Origin: Methanobacterium sp.
Lineage (GTDB): Archaea; Methanobacteriota; Methanobacteria; Methanobacteriales; Methanobacteriaceae
Length of the DNA: 64,000 nucleotides
Reading direction: 5' to 3'
Assembly: GCA_018263005.1 (NCBI GenBank)
Contig: JADFDH010000003.1
Location: 124,001 to 188,000, forward strand
How positions within the stretch are numbered: position 1 is the stretch's first letter; the number at the start of each line of letters is the position of its first letter. Shown in pieces: positions 46,015 through 58,200 of the stretch. The notes under the pieces are model-generated. The model saw only the letters and a program-made list of their open reading frames with translations, did not search any database and was not told the origin of the DNA. A program made the translations under genes and the position numbers.

Positions 46015-47902
46015 ATATCTGAATGATTTAACGGATGATACTAATTATCCTAATGTACATAATCTTCAGAAAATCCTTATAATAACTGCTTTTCTATCCA
46101 TAACCGCCTCATCAGTAATAATCGGTTTAACCGGCTCGGCAACTGGTTATGAACTTTCCATCTACCAGGCCTATCCCCATTATTTATGGTTTTTTGTTAT
46201 CTTGACCATGTTCTGCGGAATTTCAGTATTAGTATACCAATCATTCCAGAAGAAACCCTCCCATTTATGGATAGCTGCTTTAATAGCCCTTATCTGGATT
46301 AACGTTTTAATCATGTTATTACCCTTGTTTAGGGATTATTTTATAATGGGAAGAGGAGATGTGCTCACCCATATTGGCTTTGCCAAGGATATAATCAGCA
46401 CCGGAAATTTTGAAAGCATAGGAATATTCGGTGAAAACCTGTATCCCTTGATGCATATTAACATGGTAGAATTTTTTTATTTCAGCGGTATTAACCTCAA
46501 TATTAATTCTAAGATAATACCCATATTCTATTACCTGTTTTTTATCCTTGCTTTGTATTTATTAGGTAAAGAAGTAACAAAAGACACCGCTAAGACTGTC
46601 CTCATCATGGCCTTAGGTTCTATACTGTTTTTACAATTTGAAACCTCAATGCTTTCCCCATCCATTGAAGGATTTTATTTACTCCCCTTTCTTATGTACT
46701 TATTCTATAAAACAAGAACATCCAATAAAAAATTTGTTGAATATGACTTGCTTTTCATTTTATACATAATCTTTATTCCCTTCTTCCATCCCGGAGAACT
46801 AACCTTATTCTTAATAATTATCCTAGCATTCATCTACCTTTCCAATAGAATATATCAAATGATTCTGAAAACCAGTTTCCCTAATAAGTTAATGATGTCC
46901 TCGATTAATGATAACTCAACAATATTCCTATTAATCATTGTGATATGGTCTATCTGGTTCACATCCTTTTCTTTATTCCTGGATAAGGCGAGTATGGTGA
47001 TTAACTGGTTTTTACATGAGATAGGTACCAGTAATATGCAACAGTACCTCAGCATTTTAAGCAGTACCAACCTCTCCATCCCTAATTTCATATCATTAGC
47101 CATCAGTTTGTACGGGCAATACATCCTATTTTTCTTATTAGCACTCTTAGCCTGTGTTATTGTGTTGAAGGGAACCATCTTCTCCAAAGAAGAGGATGAT
47201 TTGAAGAAACTGGATTTGAACATCTTCACCTACATCATATTATTCCTTCTTTTCCTGGTCTTCGTTTTACTCAGCTTCGTGAGTTTTGTTGGTGTGGAAT
47301 TTAATCGGGTGCTAAAATATGAAATGCTAATAGCGATTATTCTAAATGGATTGTTCCTTTCATCCTATTTCCATAATAAAAAACCAAAAATCAGGAAATA
47401 CGGACTCATATTTATAATTTTTTTCCTGATGATAACCGGAGTTATAGGATTATTCAATGCCTATCCCTCACCATTAACTAAAACATCTAACTATCAAACA
47501 AGTGAGATGGAGTTAACCGGAGAGAACTGGTTTATAAATTACAGGGACTCTGTTCTGATCATCGATAATAATTTAAATTTTTATTATGGACAGATCCTCC
47601 GATTTAACGATGCCATTAAAGGTGTGAAATACAATCTCCAGAATAAACCAATCATATACACCGGCCCGGACCATTTCAATTACCAGAATAAATCTTATTA
47701 TGGGGAAACATACGATACAAACTTTTATTATATTGATATGACACTTTTAAGAATCGCATATCCAGATCTTTATCCCGAATATAAGGATAAATGGAGATAC
47801 ACACCAGCAGATTTCAGTAAACTGGATAACACAGATAAAAGCGCCTATAGAATATACAATAACGGCGATTATCGGATTTATTACATACTGGGAATAGCAT
47901 AA
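45986..47902 (+). CDS. Large polytopic membrane protein of the second glycan cluster (possible GT-C-like or polymerase role)
   Basis: A protein of about 638 residues with a dozen or so membrane segments and a soluble C-terminal tail of about 120 residues. An early loop contains RGDVLTHIGFAKDI, an acidic motif in the position where GT-C enzymes have their catalytic aspartate. No database match can be claimed. The start is ATG 45986, ATG 45965 or TTG 45944; all overlap the end of the upstream glycosyltransferase gene (by 29-71 bases), implying coupled translation. General plan resembles the protein at 5533-7290. Confidence 0.6.
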   Translation: MNLCWISSSKYLNDLTDDTNYPNVHNLQKILIITAFLSITASSVIIGLTGSATGYELSIYQAYPHYLWFFVILTMFCGISVLVYQSFQKKPSHLWIAALIALIWINVLIMLLPLFRDYFIMGRGDVLTHIGFAKDIISTGNFESIGIFGENLYPLMHINMVEFFYFSGINLNINSKIIPIFYYLFFILALYLLGKEVTKDTAKTVLIMALGSILFLQFETSMLSPSIEGFYLLPFLMYLFYKTRTSNKKFVEYDLLFILYIIFIPFFHPGELTLFLIIILAFIYLSNRIYQMILKTSFPNKLMMSSINDNSTIFLLIIVIWSIWFTSFSLFLDKASMVINWFLHEIGTSNMQQYLSILSSTNLSIPNFISLAISLYGQYILFFLLALLACVIVLKGTIFSKEEDDLKKLDLNIFTYIILFLLFLVFVLLSFVSFVGVEFNRVLKYEMLIAIILNGLFLSSYFHNKKPKIRKYGLIFIIFFLMITGVIGLFNAYPSPLTKTSNYQTSEMELTGENWFINYRDSVLIIDNNLNFYYGQILRFNDAIKGVKYNLQNKPIIYTGPDHFNYQNKSYYGETYDTNFYYIDMTLLRIAYPDLYPEYKDKWRYTPADFSKLDNTDKSAYRIYNNGDYRIYYILGIA

Positions 47903-47955
47903 AAGAAACAAATCAGTTCAGGGGGGATATAATAAAGAAAAAAAATCTATTGAAA

Positions 47956-48011
47956 ACAGAATAAAAAAGAAAAAAAACCATCAACAGAAATAGAATAAAA
48001 AAAAACCATCA
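47956..48011. repeat. Two tandem imperfect 28-bp copies between convergent genes
   Basis: Copies at 47956-47983 and 47984-48011, each starting ACAGAA and ending AAACCATCA, with A-runs inside. On the minus strand they give T-runs just past the stop codon of the methyltransferase gene (48028), so they may serve as its terminator. An isolated AGGGGGGAT at about 47920-47928 has no usable reading frame after it. Confidence 0.6.
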
Positions 48012-48027
48012 CATATGAAATGTTAAA

Positions 48028-48882
48028 TCATCGGATTTTCTCAGCCAGGATCATGTCCTGATAATCCAGATAATACTCTCTCCCCGACCAGGACCCATAA
48101 TGGATAGGCCTTAAAATATTTAATCCATTTTTTTTATATAAATCACAGATATATGATTCATCATAACAAACCACATCTTCCGGTATTCTTAGATTGGTGG
48201 TTCGGAAATTATCCATCTCATATTTAAAATCAATTTCACTTCGATTAGCATTCATAAGTTTTATCACTTCTTCATCTGATAAGAAATAAGAAATCAAACA
48301 TTTACCATTAGTTTTCAACACCCGGGAAACCTCCCCTAAATAATTTTCTATCTCATCAGGTAACATATGGGTAAATACCGATCCGAGAAATACCAGATCA
48401 AAGGACTCATCTTCAAAGGGGAAAATAAATTTCTCTGCCAGATGTGCTCCGGAGGGGTTGTAATATTTATTATACACATCAACCCGAGTGAAGTGAAAAT
48501 TAGGATATTTAGTGGATATATTCTTCCTACACCAATCTATTCCTTTTTCACTAATATCGAAACCCTCATATCTTCCATTCTCATCCAGATAATTAGTTAA
48601 GGGTATGGCTTTTCTACCAATACCACTACCCACATCCAAAAAGTGACCATCCGGTTTAAGACCACACAGATCCTGGAAGTATCCCTGGAAAATTTCCCCA
48701 TTCCTCCGGAATTCACCAATACTACGGGGCCCGTCAAACATCAGCCTGGTGGGGGGAATTAAAGGGTCATTCTTACCGGTTATGCTATTCATAACATCTT
48801 TAGTCCCATATATTAGATAAATTCCACTGGAAAAGATTCTGGGAAATTTTTCTTTTAAAAATACTTTAAGATATGCTTTCAT
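48028..48882 (-). CDS. SAM-dependent methyltransferase (class I)
   Basis: A 284-residue protein. The SAM-binding motif I is GHFLDVGSGIGRKAIPL, followed by YEGFDISEKGIDWC (motif II acidic end) and FDLVFLGSVFTHMLPDEIE (motif IV region). The N-terminal 60 residues are typical of methyltransferases in glycan clusters. It is the last gene of a three-gene minus-strand set with a GT2 enzyme and a second methyltransferase, so glycan modification is the likely role. Confidence 0.82.
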   Translation of the reverse strand: MKAYLKVFLKEKFPRIFSSGIYLIYGTKDVMNSITGKNDPLIPPTRLMFDGPRSIGEFRRNGEIFQGYFQDLCGLKPDGHFLDVGSGIGRKAIPLTNYLDENGRYEGFDISEKGIDWCRKNISTKYPNFHFTRVDVYNKYYNPSGAHLAEKFIFPFEDESFDLVFLGSVFTHMLPDEIENYLGEVSRVLKTNGKCLISYFLSDEEVIKLMNANRSEIDFKYEMDNFRTTNLRIPEDVVCYDESYICDLYKKNGLNILRPIHYGSWSGREYYLDYQDMILAEKIR

Positions 48883-48925
48883 GGATTCTCAACTTACATT
48901 CTTGATATGGGTTAGCCTATATTTC

Positions 48926-49939
48926 TCACTCTATTAGATCGTCTATGTGACTTCTCTTTACCATTGAGATGTATCTTTCCAGATCTATCTTAAAAAAGCT
49001 ACCGATAATAGCCATTGCTGAATAGAATTTGATGATATGGGATCCCTTTAATGATTCTGTGAAAAACTCCCGACTTTTAGCCCAGTCTTTGTTATGTAAA
49101 CATTTCCTTCCGAGTAAAAAATTTAGATCATACAGGTCTCTATTTTTCGATTTTATGATATCATCTAGATCTGTTTTTAATTCTTCCCTCTCTTTCTGGG
49201 ATAGATTGTTATAGAAATTTATAGAAGTTTCCCATTGTGATTTTAGCATTTTAAATGCGTTTTTGGTTGTGATCTGACCTCTATGATGTCTCCAGTAACC
49301 TAGAACTGTATCATCGAAATAAAAATCACCAAATCTGCTCAGGGCTAGCCAGGTAGGATAATCAACAAAGGGAATATTAGAAGGCTGTTGAAACCCTCCA
49401 ATTCCCAGTAATGCTCTTTTTTCACATATCACTGTACATGCGGTGATGAAGTTGTTTAATAAAAGCCTGTCCAATGTTTTATTTGCCGTTAAGTTTTGGG
49501 GGATGGAATCCAGTCTGATCATACGTTCCAGTTTACCTTCTTTATTCACCATCTCAGCATTACCACAACATAAAACCACATCATGATTTTCTAAGGTCTC
49601 CATCTGTCTTTCCAATTTATATTCTGGCCAGTAATCATCTCCCTCTAATATTGCAATGTAATCTCCATTAGATAATCCCAACACACGATTATATAATTTT
49701 TTAAGCTGATAAATTCCCTGGTTTTCCTGCTTCAGGTATATTATTCTCTCATCATCATATTCCTTGATTATATCTGCTGTGTTATCGGTGGATCCGTCAT
49801 CTATGATTACCTGCTCCCAGTAAGGATAGGTTTGAGCTCTTACACTGTCTATGCATTGCCTGATATAATCCTGATGATTATAGGTGGGTGTTATAATGGT
49901 TATTACTGGTTTCATCTTTGTTTCATAATTTTTGTACAT
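48926..49939 (-). CDS. Family 2 glycosyltransferase
   Basis: A 337-residue GT2 enzyme with ITPTYNHQDYIRQCIDSV, IIDDGSTDNTADIIKEY and the metal-binding LEGDDYWPEYKL. The C-terminal 100 residues are charged and helical, perhaps for protein contact. It is flanked on both sides by methyltransferase genes with short gaps. Confidence 0.87.
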   Translation of the reverse strand: MYKNYETKMKPVITIITPTYNHQDYIRQCIDSVRAQTYPYWEQVIIDDGSTDNTADIIKEYDDERIIYLKQENQGIYQLKKLYNRVLGLSNGDYIAILEGDDYWPEYKLERQMETLENHDVVLCCGNAEMVNKEGKLERMIRLDSIPQNLTANKTLDRLLLNNFITACTVICEKRALLGIGGFQQPSNIPFVDYPTWLALSRFGDFYFDDTVLGYWRHHRGQITTKNAFKMLKSQWETSINFYNNLSQKEREELKTDLDDIIKSKNRDLYDLNFLLGRKCLHNKDWAKSREFFTESLKGSHIIKFYSAMAIIGSFFKIDLERYISMVKRSHIDDLIE

Positions 49940-49965
49940 GATATCTTCTTTATAATAATCAATCC

Positions 49966-50610
49966 TTAATCAGCGAGTTTTCCGACCATTATAAATTCTT
50001 CTGAAAACAGATTCGGCCGGATTTTAGCAATATTATATTCTAATTTAGGGAAAACACATAAAATAGGTATAAATGGAGCTATATCGAATTTAAATATATT
50101 AAAGCCGCCTTCACTTAATAGTTCCCGGGCGCTTTTTTCTGTGAAAAATCTCAGATGGGAATTGTCCAGTATGCCGCTTTCTTCATACTCAAATTTACCC
50201 CTGAGGAGTTTCATTCGTATAAAAATATTTGCGATATTGGGAAGAGCAACCACGATATAACCGTTCTTGTTAAGGTACTTCTTCAATTTTTTTATAACCT
50301 CTAATGGTGATCGAAGATGTTCCAGAACATTAGAAAAAAGAATAACATCGAAATAATTATCAGGATAACCTAAATCTTCTAAAGTTTCTATATCAGCGTT
50401 TATAACATCCTGACAATATTTTCTCGCTTCATATGATGAATCTTCATCTATTTCTATACCGGTGACTGTGCAGCCATTATTAGCTAGTCTTTTTGATATT
50501 CTACCGGAGGCACAGCCTATTTCTAATACTTTTTTATCATTACCTACCAGTTCTATTACTTTTACCTGAGATCCGTAAGGATCACTGTTGAATTCATCAT
50601 AAATCGACAT
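49966..50610 (-). CDS. SAM-dependent methyltransferase (class I)
   Basis: A 214-residue protein of the Methyltransf_11/23 pattern: KVLEIGCASGRISKRLANNG (motif I), GIEIDEDSSYEA and VILFSNVLEHLRSPLEV. It is the first gene of the minus-strand set 48028-50610 and is divergent from the flippase at 50674, with 63 bases between. Likely acts on a sugar or glycolipid intermediate; substrate unknown. Confidence 0.83.
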   Translation of the reverse strand: MSIYDEFNSDPYGSQVKVIELVGNDKKVLEIGCASGRISKRLANNGCTVTGIEIDEDSSYEARKYCQDVINADIETLEDLGYPDNYFDVILFSNVLEHLRSPLEVIKKLKKYLNKNGYIVVALPNIANIFIRMKLLRGKFEYEESGILDNSHLRFFTEKSARELLSEGGFNIFKFDIAPFIPILCVFPKLEYNIAKIRPNLFSEEFIMVGKLAD

Positions 50611-50673
50611 AAATACTCGCTCATTTAAATTTATGATAAATCATTAATAAGTGTTTCATATAGATAAAGAATT

Positions 50674-52107
50674 ATGGAATCTCCCCGAATTATAAAAAAT
50701 ACTGTTACCTTCTTTATTGCACAGATAATAAGTTATCTGTTGATATTCATTTACTCCATCTACACTGCCCGATATTTGGGACCTGATGATTTTGGTATTC
50801 TAACCTTTGGTCTTTCACTTATCGGTATTTTGGGGATATTCACGGATTTAGGACTTAATACTCTGATGACCCGGGAGATAGCCCGGGATAATACTAAAAA
50901 TCTGCAATATTTCAGCAATTTCATAACCATTAAATGTGTTTTAGTTTTTCTTGTATTCTTATTCTCCTTGATTATCATATATTTCCTGAACTACTCTGGA
51001 GTTACTGTCTTTGTAGTTTTTATTTTACTGATTTATTTGGTGTTTAATACATTTTCAGGGAGTTTTTATTCATTATTCCAGTCCTATGAGAAACTTGAAT
51101 ATCAATCTGTAGGAGTTTTACTGGGCAGTATCTTAACCTTAACCGGAGTTTTACTGGCTGTCTATTTTAGATTAAATGTAGAAGCATTCGCTTCTATTTA
51201 TTTGATAGCAGGAATGGTCTCATTAATTTATGCGGTGGTCATTGCTTATCGTAATTTTATTATACCAAAGATAAGCATTGAATTAGGTTTCTGGAAAAAG
51301 AATATTAAAATCGCCTTAGGTTTAGGTTTAATCGGTATTTTTGCCACGGTATATGTTTGGATAGACTCTACAATGCTTTTTTTAATTCAGGGCAATGAAG
51401 CTACTGGTCTTTATGGTGCTGCATATAAAATCGTGTTAACTTTACTGTTCATTCCCACCGCCATAAATTTAGCGGTTTTCCCGGTTATGTCCCGTTATTT
51501 CAGCAGTAGCCAGGATTATCTGAAGACCATCACCGAGAAATATTTTAAGTACATGTTAACCATTGCCTTTCCCATGGGTGTGCTGGTGACTCTACTGGCG
51601 CCGCAAATAATCTTAATCCTCTATGGAGATGAATATCTTAATTCTACTATTATAATGCAAATACTCATCTGGGGGACGGTGTTCACCTTCCTAAACGCAG
51701 CATTCGTCCAGTTCTTCCAATCCACTAACCAGGAACTGGTGGTTACCAAGGTCACTGGAATATGGATGGTGTTGAATATCCTGTTGAACCTACTCCTGAT
51801 ACCATCCTATAGTTATATTGGGGCCAGCATCAACACTTTCATAACCGAGTTGGGTGTTGCTCTTTTCTTGATGATTGCTTATTATCGGACGGAATACATG
51901 TTCGAGAAAAGGAAGTTCCTGAATTTGATCTTTAAAATATTACTGGCTAGTGTATGTGTAGGGGTTGTTGTCTGGTATTTACAGTTCCTGAACCTGTTTA
52001 TTTTAATAATCCTAGGAGTATTATTATACTTGGGCCTGGCCTATCTGCTTAAAATCATCGATGAAGATGATATTAAGTTGCTGAAGAATGTAGTAAATCC
52101 TGATTAA
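50674..52107 (+). CDS. Polysaccharide flippase (Wzx-like, MOP superfamily)
   Basis: A 477-residue polytopic protein with about 14 hydrophobic segments. IIKNTVTFFIAQIISYLL, YTARYLGPDDFGILTFG and TDLGLNTLMTREIARD are the characteristic N-terminal motifs of oligosaccharide flippases. It would export the lipid-linked glycan made by the cluster 39679-50610. It ends convergently with the M6-type beta-helix gene (52254). Confidence 0.9.
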   Translation: MESPRIIKNTVTFFIAQIISYLLIFIYSIYTARYLGPDDFGILTFGLSLIGILGIFTDLGLNTLMTREIARDNTKNLQYFSNFITIKCVLVFLVFLFSLIIIYFLNYSGVTVFVVFILLIYLVFNTFSGSFYSLFQSYEKLEYQSVGVLLGSILTLTGVLLAVYFRLNVEAFASIYLIAGMVSLIYAVVIAYRNFIIPKISIELGFWKKNIKIALGLGLIGIFATVYVWIDSTMLFLIQGNEATGLYGAAYKIVLTLLFIPTAINLAVFPVMSRYFSSSQDYLKTITEKYFKYMLTIAFPMGVLVTLLAPQIILILYGDEYLNSTIIMQILIWGTVFTFLNAAFVQFFQSTNQELVVTKVTGIWMVLNILLNLLLIPSYSYIGASINTFITELGVALFLMIAYYRTEYMFEKRKFLNLIFKILLASVCVGVVVWYLQFLNLFILIILGVLLYLGLAYLLKIIDEDDIKLLKNVVNPD

Positions 52108-52223
52108 ATTATTTTATGAAAATATTCGGTTAAATTAACAAATTTAGGATGAAACTTCAATATGGAATGGAAACTTCTAATCCATAAAATATCAGCATTA
52201 TACTGATTAATAATGTCTGTTTT

Positions 52224-52233
52224 AAAAAAAAAA
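52224..52233 (-). terminator. T-run downstream of the M6-type beta-helix gene
   Basis: Ten consecutive T on the minus strand, about 20 bases past the stop codon at 52254. No stem is evident. Confidence 0.35.
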
Positions 52234-52253
52234 GTGGAAAATTTAGTAATTAT

Positions 52254-55200
52254 TTATCCTTCAAAGAAAGGGTACTGATCGTACAGGTTTTCGTTTCCGG
52301 GAATTGGTCTGGGATCTGAACTGGGCCAATCACTCCAGTAGTTACCGGTGGTTCCCTGGTAGAAGCTGTTTCCTGATCCGTTCTGTGCCAGTGCTTGTAA
52401 TGGATTGGATATGAAGTTGTTCTGATAGACTATGGTGTTTGTTGCTCCGTCGAGGACTATTCCTGCCCAGGTGTTATATTGTAAGGTGTTGTCCGTGATG
52501 GTGTTAGCATTGGAGCCATTCACCACGTATATTCCCATCTGACTACCACTTATGGTGTTTAATCCGTTAATATTGTTATTATCCGCGTTATCCAGGGCTA
52601 TACTTGCGAAATTATTATCTTCTATTGCATTACCACTTATAGTGTTACCATTAGCGTTTCTGAAAAGAACACCAACCACCCCATTGTTGGATATTGCAGT
52701 GTTGCTGGTTATTTGGTTTCCAGTCGAACCATCAATGTAAATTCCTGTATCCTGATTATCATGTATATTATTACCAGAGAGGGTGTTGCTGTTGGAATTA
52801 TTCACAATATAAAGTCCTTCCAGGTTGCCGGATATGTTATTAGAACCGTTTATGGTGTTAACAGTAGCATTATCAAAGCATAACCCTACCCATCCATTAC
52901 CTTGGATGTAGTTTCCAGTGACAATGTTGGATTCTGAGTCCCTCATAAAAACACCTATAATACCATTATTGGATATGGCGTTGTTATATGTGATATAATT
53001 ACCTAAGGAATTATTTATTATGCTGATACCTATATTGGTATTCCCAGATATTGTATTACCCGTGATGGTGTTGCCGATGGAGTTGGTTATGTTTAATCCT
53101 TCTAAGTTTCCGGATATGTTATTTGATCCGTTTATGAGGTTATAATCTGCATTGTCTAGGGCCATACCAGCCCAACCATTAGTCTGAATAGTATTACCAG
53201 AGACGGAGTTGGTATTAGAGTCTCGTATGAGAATTCCTATTAAACCGTTTTGGGATATGGCATAGTTACCGGAGATATTGTTTCCTGATGAACTGTTTAA
53301 TATGTTTATTCCTGCGTTGAAGTTATGATGTATATTGTTACCAGTTATTATATTTCCATTTGCTGTGTTTACTAAATAAATTCCTTCTACGTTACCTGTT
53401 ATTTCATTATCATTAGTTATGTAGTTAGAATTGGCATTATCCATACATATGCCGACCCAGCCATTATTTTCTATTTTATTTATGGAAACTGTGTTGGTAT
53501 AGGAATTCTGGATGTATATTCCTATGAAATTATTGGAAATGGTATTATCAATTATATTACAGTTATTTGCAGAGGACAGGTAGATTCCAACTGAACTGGT
53601 AGCTCCGATTATGGTGAATCCCTGTATAGTGGATCCACTCCCGGTGTTGGTTATCTCAATTATTGGTAGATTGGGATTAGATGCCTGTAATATGGCCTCG
53701 CCCATTGCCTGAATATTGAGGTTATGTTGTATGGTTAAATTCTCTGTGTAGGTACCTGCGTTGACCTCTAGGGTATCACCATCGATTGCTTGGTTAATGG
53801 CCTCCCCCAGAGTATTATAATAAGTTCCAGTCCTTACTAGTTGGATGTTACCTCCTGAAGGTGTCCAGGTTACCTGATCCACCCATCCGCAGTCTAAACC
53901 CTGACTTATGGAGATGTCTTTACTGTACTTCCATATTATGTTATGCTCACCTGATTCTAGGGTGAAGGTTTTAAAAATCCAACCGGTTTCTCCACTTATA
54001 CTATCTAGAAGTTCATCTCCATCCCATATTTCCAGGTAATCATAATTTGTTTCTGAGGATACTTTCCAATAGAAACTAAGGGTTCCCGGATTATTTACTG
54101 TGGTTTGAATCCATGTTTCCTGGTTATTCAGTATGCTTCCGCTTTTGGCTGAGTCATATCCGTCGATATTATAGATAGGCTGACCAAACCAGTTACCATT
54201 CCCACCAGTGTTCCACAGTAGTTGGTTGTCCAATGATTCATTTATTGTTGAAGTTAGGAAGGGTATCCAGTTTATCTGATCTAACCATCCAGCATCTTGT
54301 CCGGCTGTTACATTATAATCCTTACTGTAAACCCATTTCAGTGTATGCAGTCCACTATTTTCCAGATAAAATCCGTAATCAGACCAGTCAGTTTCTCCAC
54401 TTATTTTGGCTATTTCTGTATCGTCCACCAGGAATGTGAGGTAGTCAAAATATTCTTCACTGGACACTTTCCAGTAGAAGTAAAGAAATCCAGTGCCTGA
54501 TACTGTGGTAGAGATTTCACTATACTGACCATCTGTCACATATCCGCTCTGGGCAGCTCCAACTGAATCATGTTTAATAGTATTCTCTCCAAACCAGTAA
54601 TTATTTCCCCCTGTGTTCCAGTTGAAGCTCCCATCATCTAAAAAGGAGTTTAAAAATGGGGTGAACACTAGTTGATCCACCCAGGCGCAGTCTTCACCAG
54701 CACGTAGGCTCCCATCCTTACTATAAATCCATTTTAGCGTATGTAATCCTGTACCCGCTATATGGAAGTAGTAATAGGTCCAGTCTGTCTCCCCGCTGAT
54801 GGCCATGGTTTCTAGATCATCAATGTATAAGCGGAGTAAATCAAAGTTTGCCTCAGAGGATACTTTACTCCAGAATTTTATGGTTCCAGGACCATTAACG
54901 GTGGTCTGGAATAGAGTTTGCTGTAAATTAGAGATATTACCACTTTTTAATGCTTCATATCCGTCTTGATTTTTTCCGTACCAATTTCCATTTCCACCTA
55001 TGGTGTAGGTTAGAATGTTATTATCCAGGGCTTCCTCAAGAGATAATGGTTCGAATGGTGTCCAATTTACCTGATCCACCCATCCGCAATCTGAATAGTT
55101 ACTGATACCGAAATTTTTTATGTACACCCATTTAAGAACATGTGATCCTGGGCCCATTATATCAATATTTTCACCAATCCAGGAAGTATCACCGGTCATA

Positions 55201-58200
55201 TTATCCATTTCTACACCATCTATATAGAAAATTAGATAATCACCACCAAATTCTGAGGAAACCTTCCACCAGAACTCAAGAGTACCTGTACCTGTAACAG
55301 TGGCTGTAAGCTCAGAATATTGATTGTCTACAACCTGACCACTTTGAGCTGCACTTATTCCATCAATATTGGTGGTTGACTGTCCATACCAGGTGTTATT
55401 TCCGCCGGTAGACCAGGTTAAGTAATCATTGTCTAAGTAGTTTTCCAGTTGGGGGTTCCATACTATCTGATCCACCCAGCCACAGTCCAGTCCTTGGCTG
55501 ATGCTCCCATCTTTCTTATATATCCATTTTAGATTGTGTATTCCTGCTTCCAGGTCAAATCTCTGCTGATGCCAGTCCACATTACCACTTATTCTTTCCA
55601 ATAGATTAATACCATCCCATAATTCTAAATAGTCATAGTTCGGTTCTGATGACACCGCCCATCTGAATGAAAGAGAACCTGGACCGGTTAATGTGGTTTC
55701 AATTTGTGAATTTTGTCCATCAGCTATATCGCCGCTTTGAACTGCATCATCCAGATCATAATTTATAATATTCTGCCCAAACCAGGAATTATTCCCACTA
55801 TTGATCCAGATCAGACTATTATTATCCACGGATTCTTCCAGGGATGGTCCAGTCCCTTTAATACTGATGGGTTCATAGTCACAATTACTGTTGTTGTTCT
55901 CATTTTGTTCATCAGATTGATTTTCTGTGTCTATTATCGCCCCCAGGAAGTAACTGCCACTGGGTATGTTTGAAGGGGGAACTATATTTAAATATCCTGT
56001 ATATGACTCTCCTGGTCCTAAGTAGGAGGTGTATAGCATTTCAGATATTACCAGATCATCCATGTCTATGATGGTATCCTGAGAAAGGTAGAAAACTGTT
56101 TTAAATACACTTACACCACTTTCTCCCTGATTATAGAGGGTGTAAGAGACAGGTATGCTGGTGTAACCATCTGAAATTCCACTGGTAGGCCCATCTACCA
56201 TACTAACCACCAGATCTGCTTGAGGTGGTGTGATGAGCTGTATACCATCTAACCAGGCGCAATCCTGTCCCGCACTGTTTACACTGTCTTTGGTATACTT
56301 CCATTCTAAAGTATAAGTTCCGGGGGCTAGAATATATCCCATATGCAGCCAGTTAGTTTCACCACTTATGCTGCCGCTAAGGGGTGATACGCCATTTATA
56401 TAGAAGGTTAAATAGTCATGGTATGGTTCTGAGGAGACTTTCCACCAGAATCTTATTTCTTTAGTATCAGTTATGGTTATAGTAGTTCTTAACCAGCTTT
56501 CCGAGTTATTATTTAAATATCCTACCTTGGCTGCATCTGTATCAGAGATAAAAGTCTGATATTGTCCATACCAGTTTTGATACCCCCCAGTTTCCCAGTT
56601 GAAAATTAAAGTATCCAGGGCTCTATTTAAGCTGGTGGTCTGTATCCATTGCACCTGATCTACCCAGCCACAGTCTTCACCTGCCACTCCTGAAGCATCT
56701 TTTGTATACTCCCATCTGAAACTTGTGTTAGCATTTACCGCTATGGCTTTGGTGATCCAGCCTGTTTCACCACTGATACTATCCATCAACGTGTTATTGA
56801 TATATAATTTCAGGAAGTCATGATTTGCTTCTGAAGAAACTCTCCATTTGAAAATAAGCATCCCATCATAGGGAATGATACATTCAAGCCAGGATGAACT
56901 ATTATTATAGGTCCCCCCGCTTTGTACAGCATCTACTCCATCGTAACTTATAAAGGATTGTCCATACCAGTCCTCTGATCCCCCTGTGGTCCAGGGCATG
57001 GGAAGGTTTGATCCATTGATCTGATAATACTCCTGATCTAAAGCTTTTCCAACTGAAATGGGTGGGAAGAAACCGAAACTGGCATACATCATACCCCCCA
57101 GCTCTTCCAGGTCATAGATGTGGATATTAGTAGCATGGCCACTGGCACCCTGATAGGTGATATAATAACTGTCACTGTTGGGGAAGGTGTCTGAACCGAA
57201 TCTTTGAGAGGGTTTATAGAAATCATTTGCATCAGCTCTCCCATCCCCATATTCTATCTCTTCTAATCCATCTGCTTCCATTAAACGGATCCTTTTATGG
57301 GATGAGAACTGATTATTCCAGTCGAAATATACACCGTCACTGGTGGTAGCGTCAACGTGCCATATGGCCAGACCGTTGAAAATGGAGTTAATAGGATCAT
57401 TTCCGCATCCAGATTTCCGATATTCTACCATGAAATATTCTCCATAGAATCCATTATAACTGGGCATGATAAGCACAGCATCAGGATAAATGGATGAAGG
57501 TCTCAGTGCAATCCGATCAAGATATTCGATGTTATAAGATGGAACTCCCACTATTTTTAGGATGGTTGGTTCAAGCCAGCCCAGCATGAACTTGGAGAAA
57601 CAGTTATGATCACCATAAGCTCCGTTCATCATATCACAGCCCCCCACCCCATTTTTAGGGGCTTGATTATCATAATCATAGTAATCAGCTAAACCCATCA
57701 TATGTCCTGTCTCATGCATGGTGGTTCTTGGGTTGAAAATCTGAGGACCGTTGTTCCAACCTAAAGACACCCATACAAATTGTCTTAAGTTTTTACCATC
57801 ACATTCCACAATAGAATTCGGATATAACATGGTATTGTTAATCCAGGCATTTCCAAATCCTCCTGTGCAGGGTCCGGTCCAGAAGATGTACAATCCATCA
57901 ATATATCCATCATTATCATTATCATACTGGGTGTAATCGATAAAATCATCACATCTGTCCACTATACGATAAACTAAACCCTGTAGATCATCTAAAGAAT
58001 AGTCTCCTTTATTTTTACTAGCTGTATAAATGGCCATAACATCACCAGTGATGGTTAATTGATTATAAGAAGAGCGCTGGTAGTAGTTTTTGAGACTTTC
58101 ATAGGGATAGTCCGCTGGATTTCCATTGGAAAACATCTTATTTTCCACATCTGCTATAAGCTGTGCTTGAGGTAAAGGATAACTGGATAGAGGATAATCA

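Noticed and set aside
47918..47953. Small gene after the AGGGGGGAT sequence
   Set aside because: The frame after it closes within about a dozen codons and has no usual start codon.
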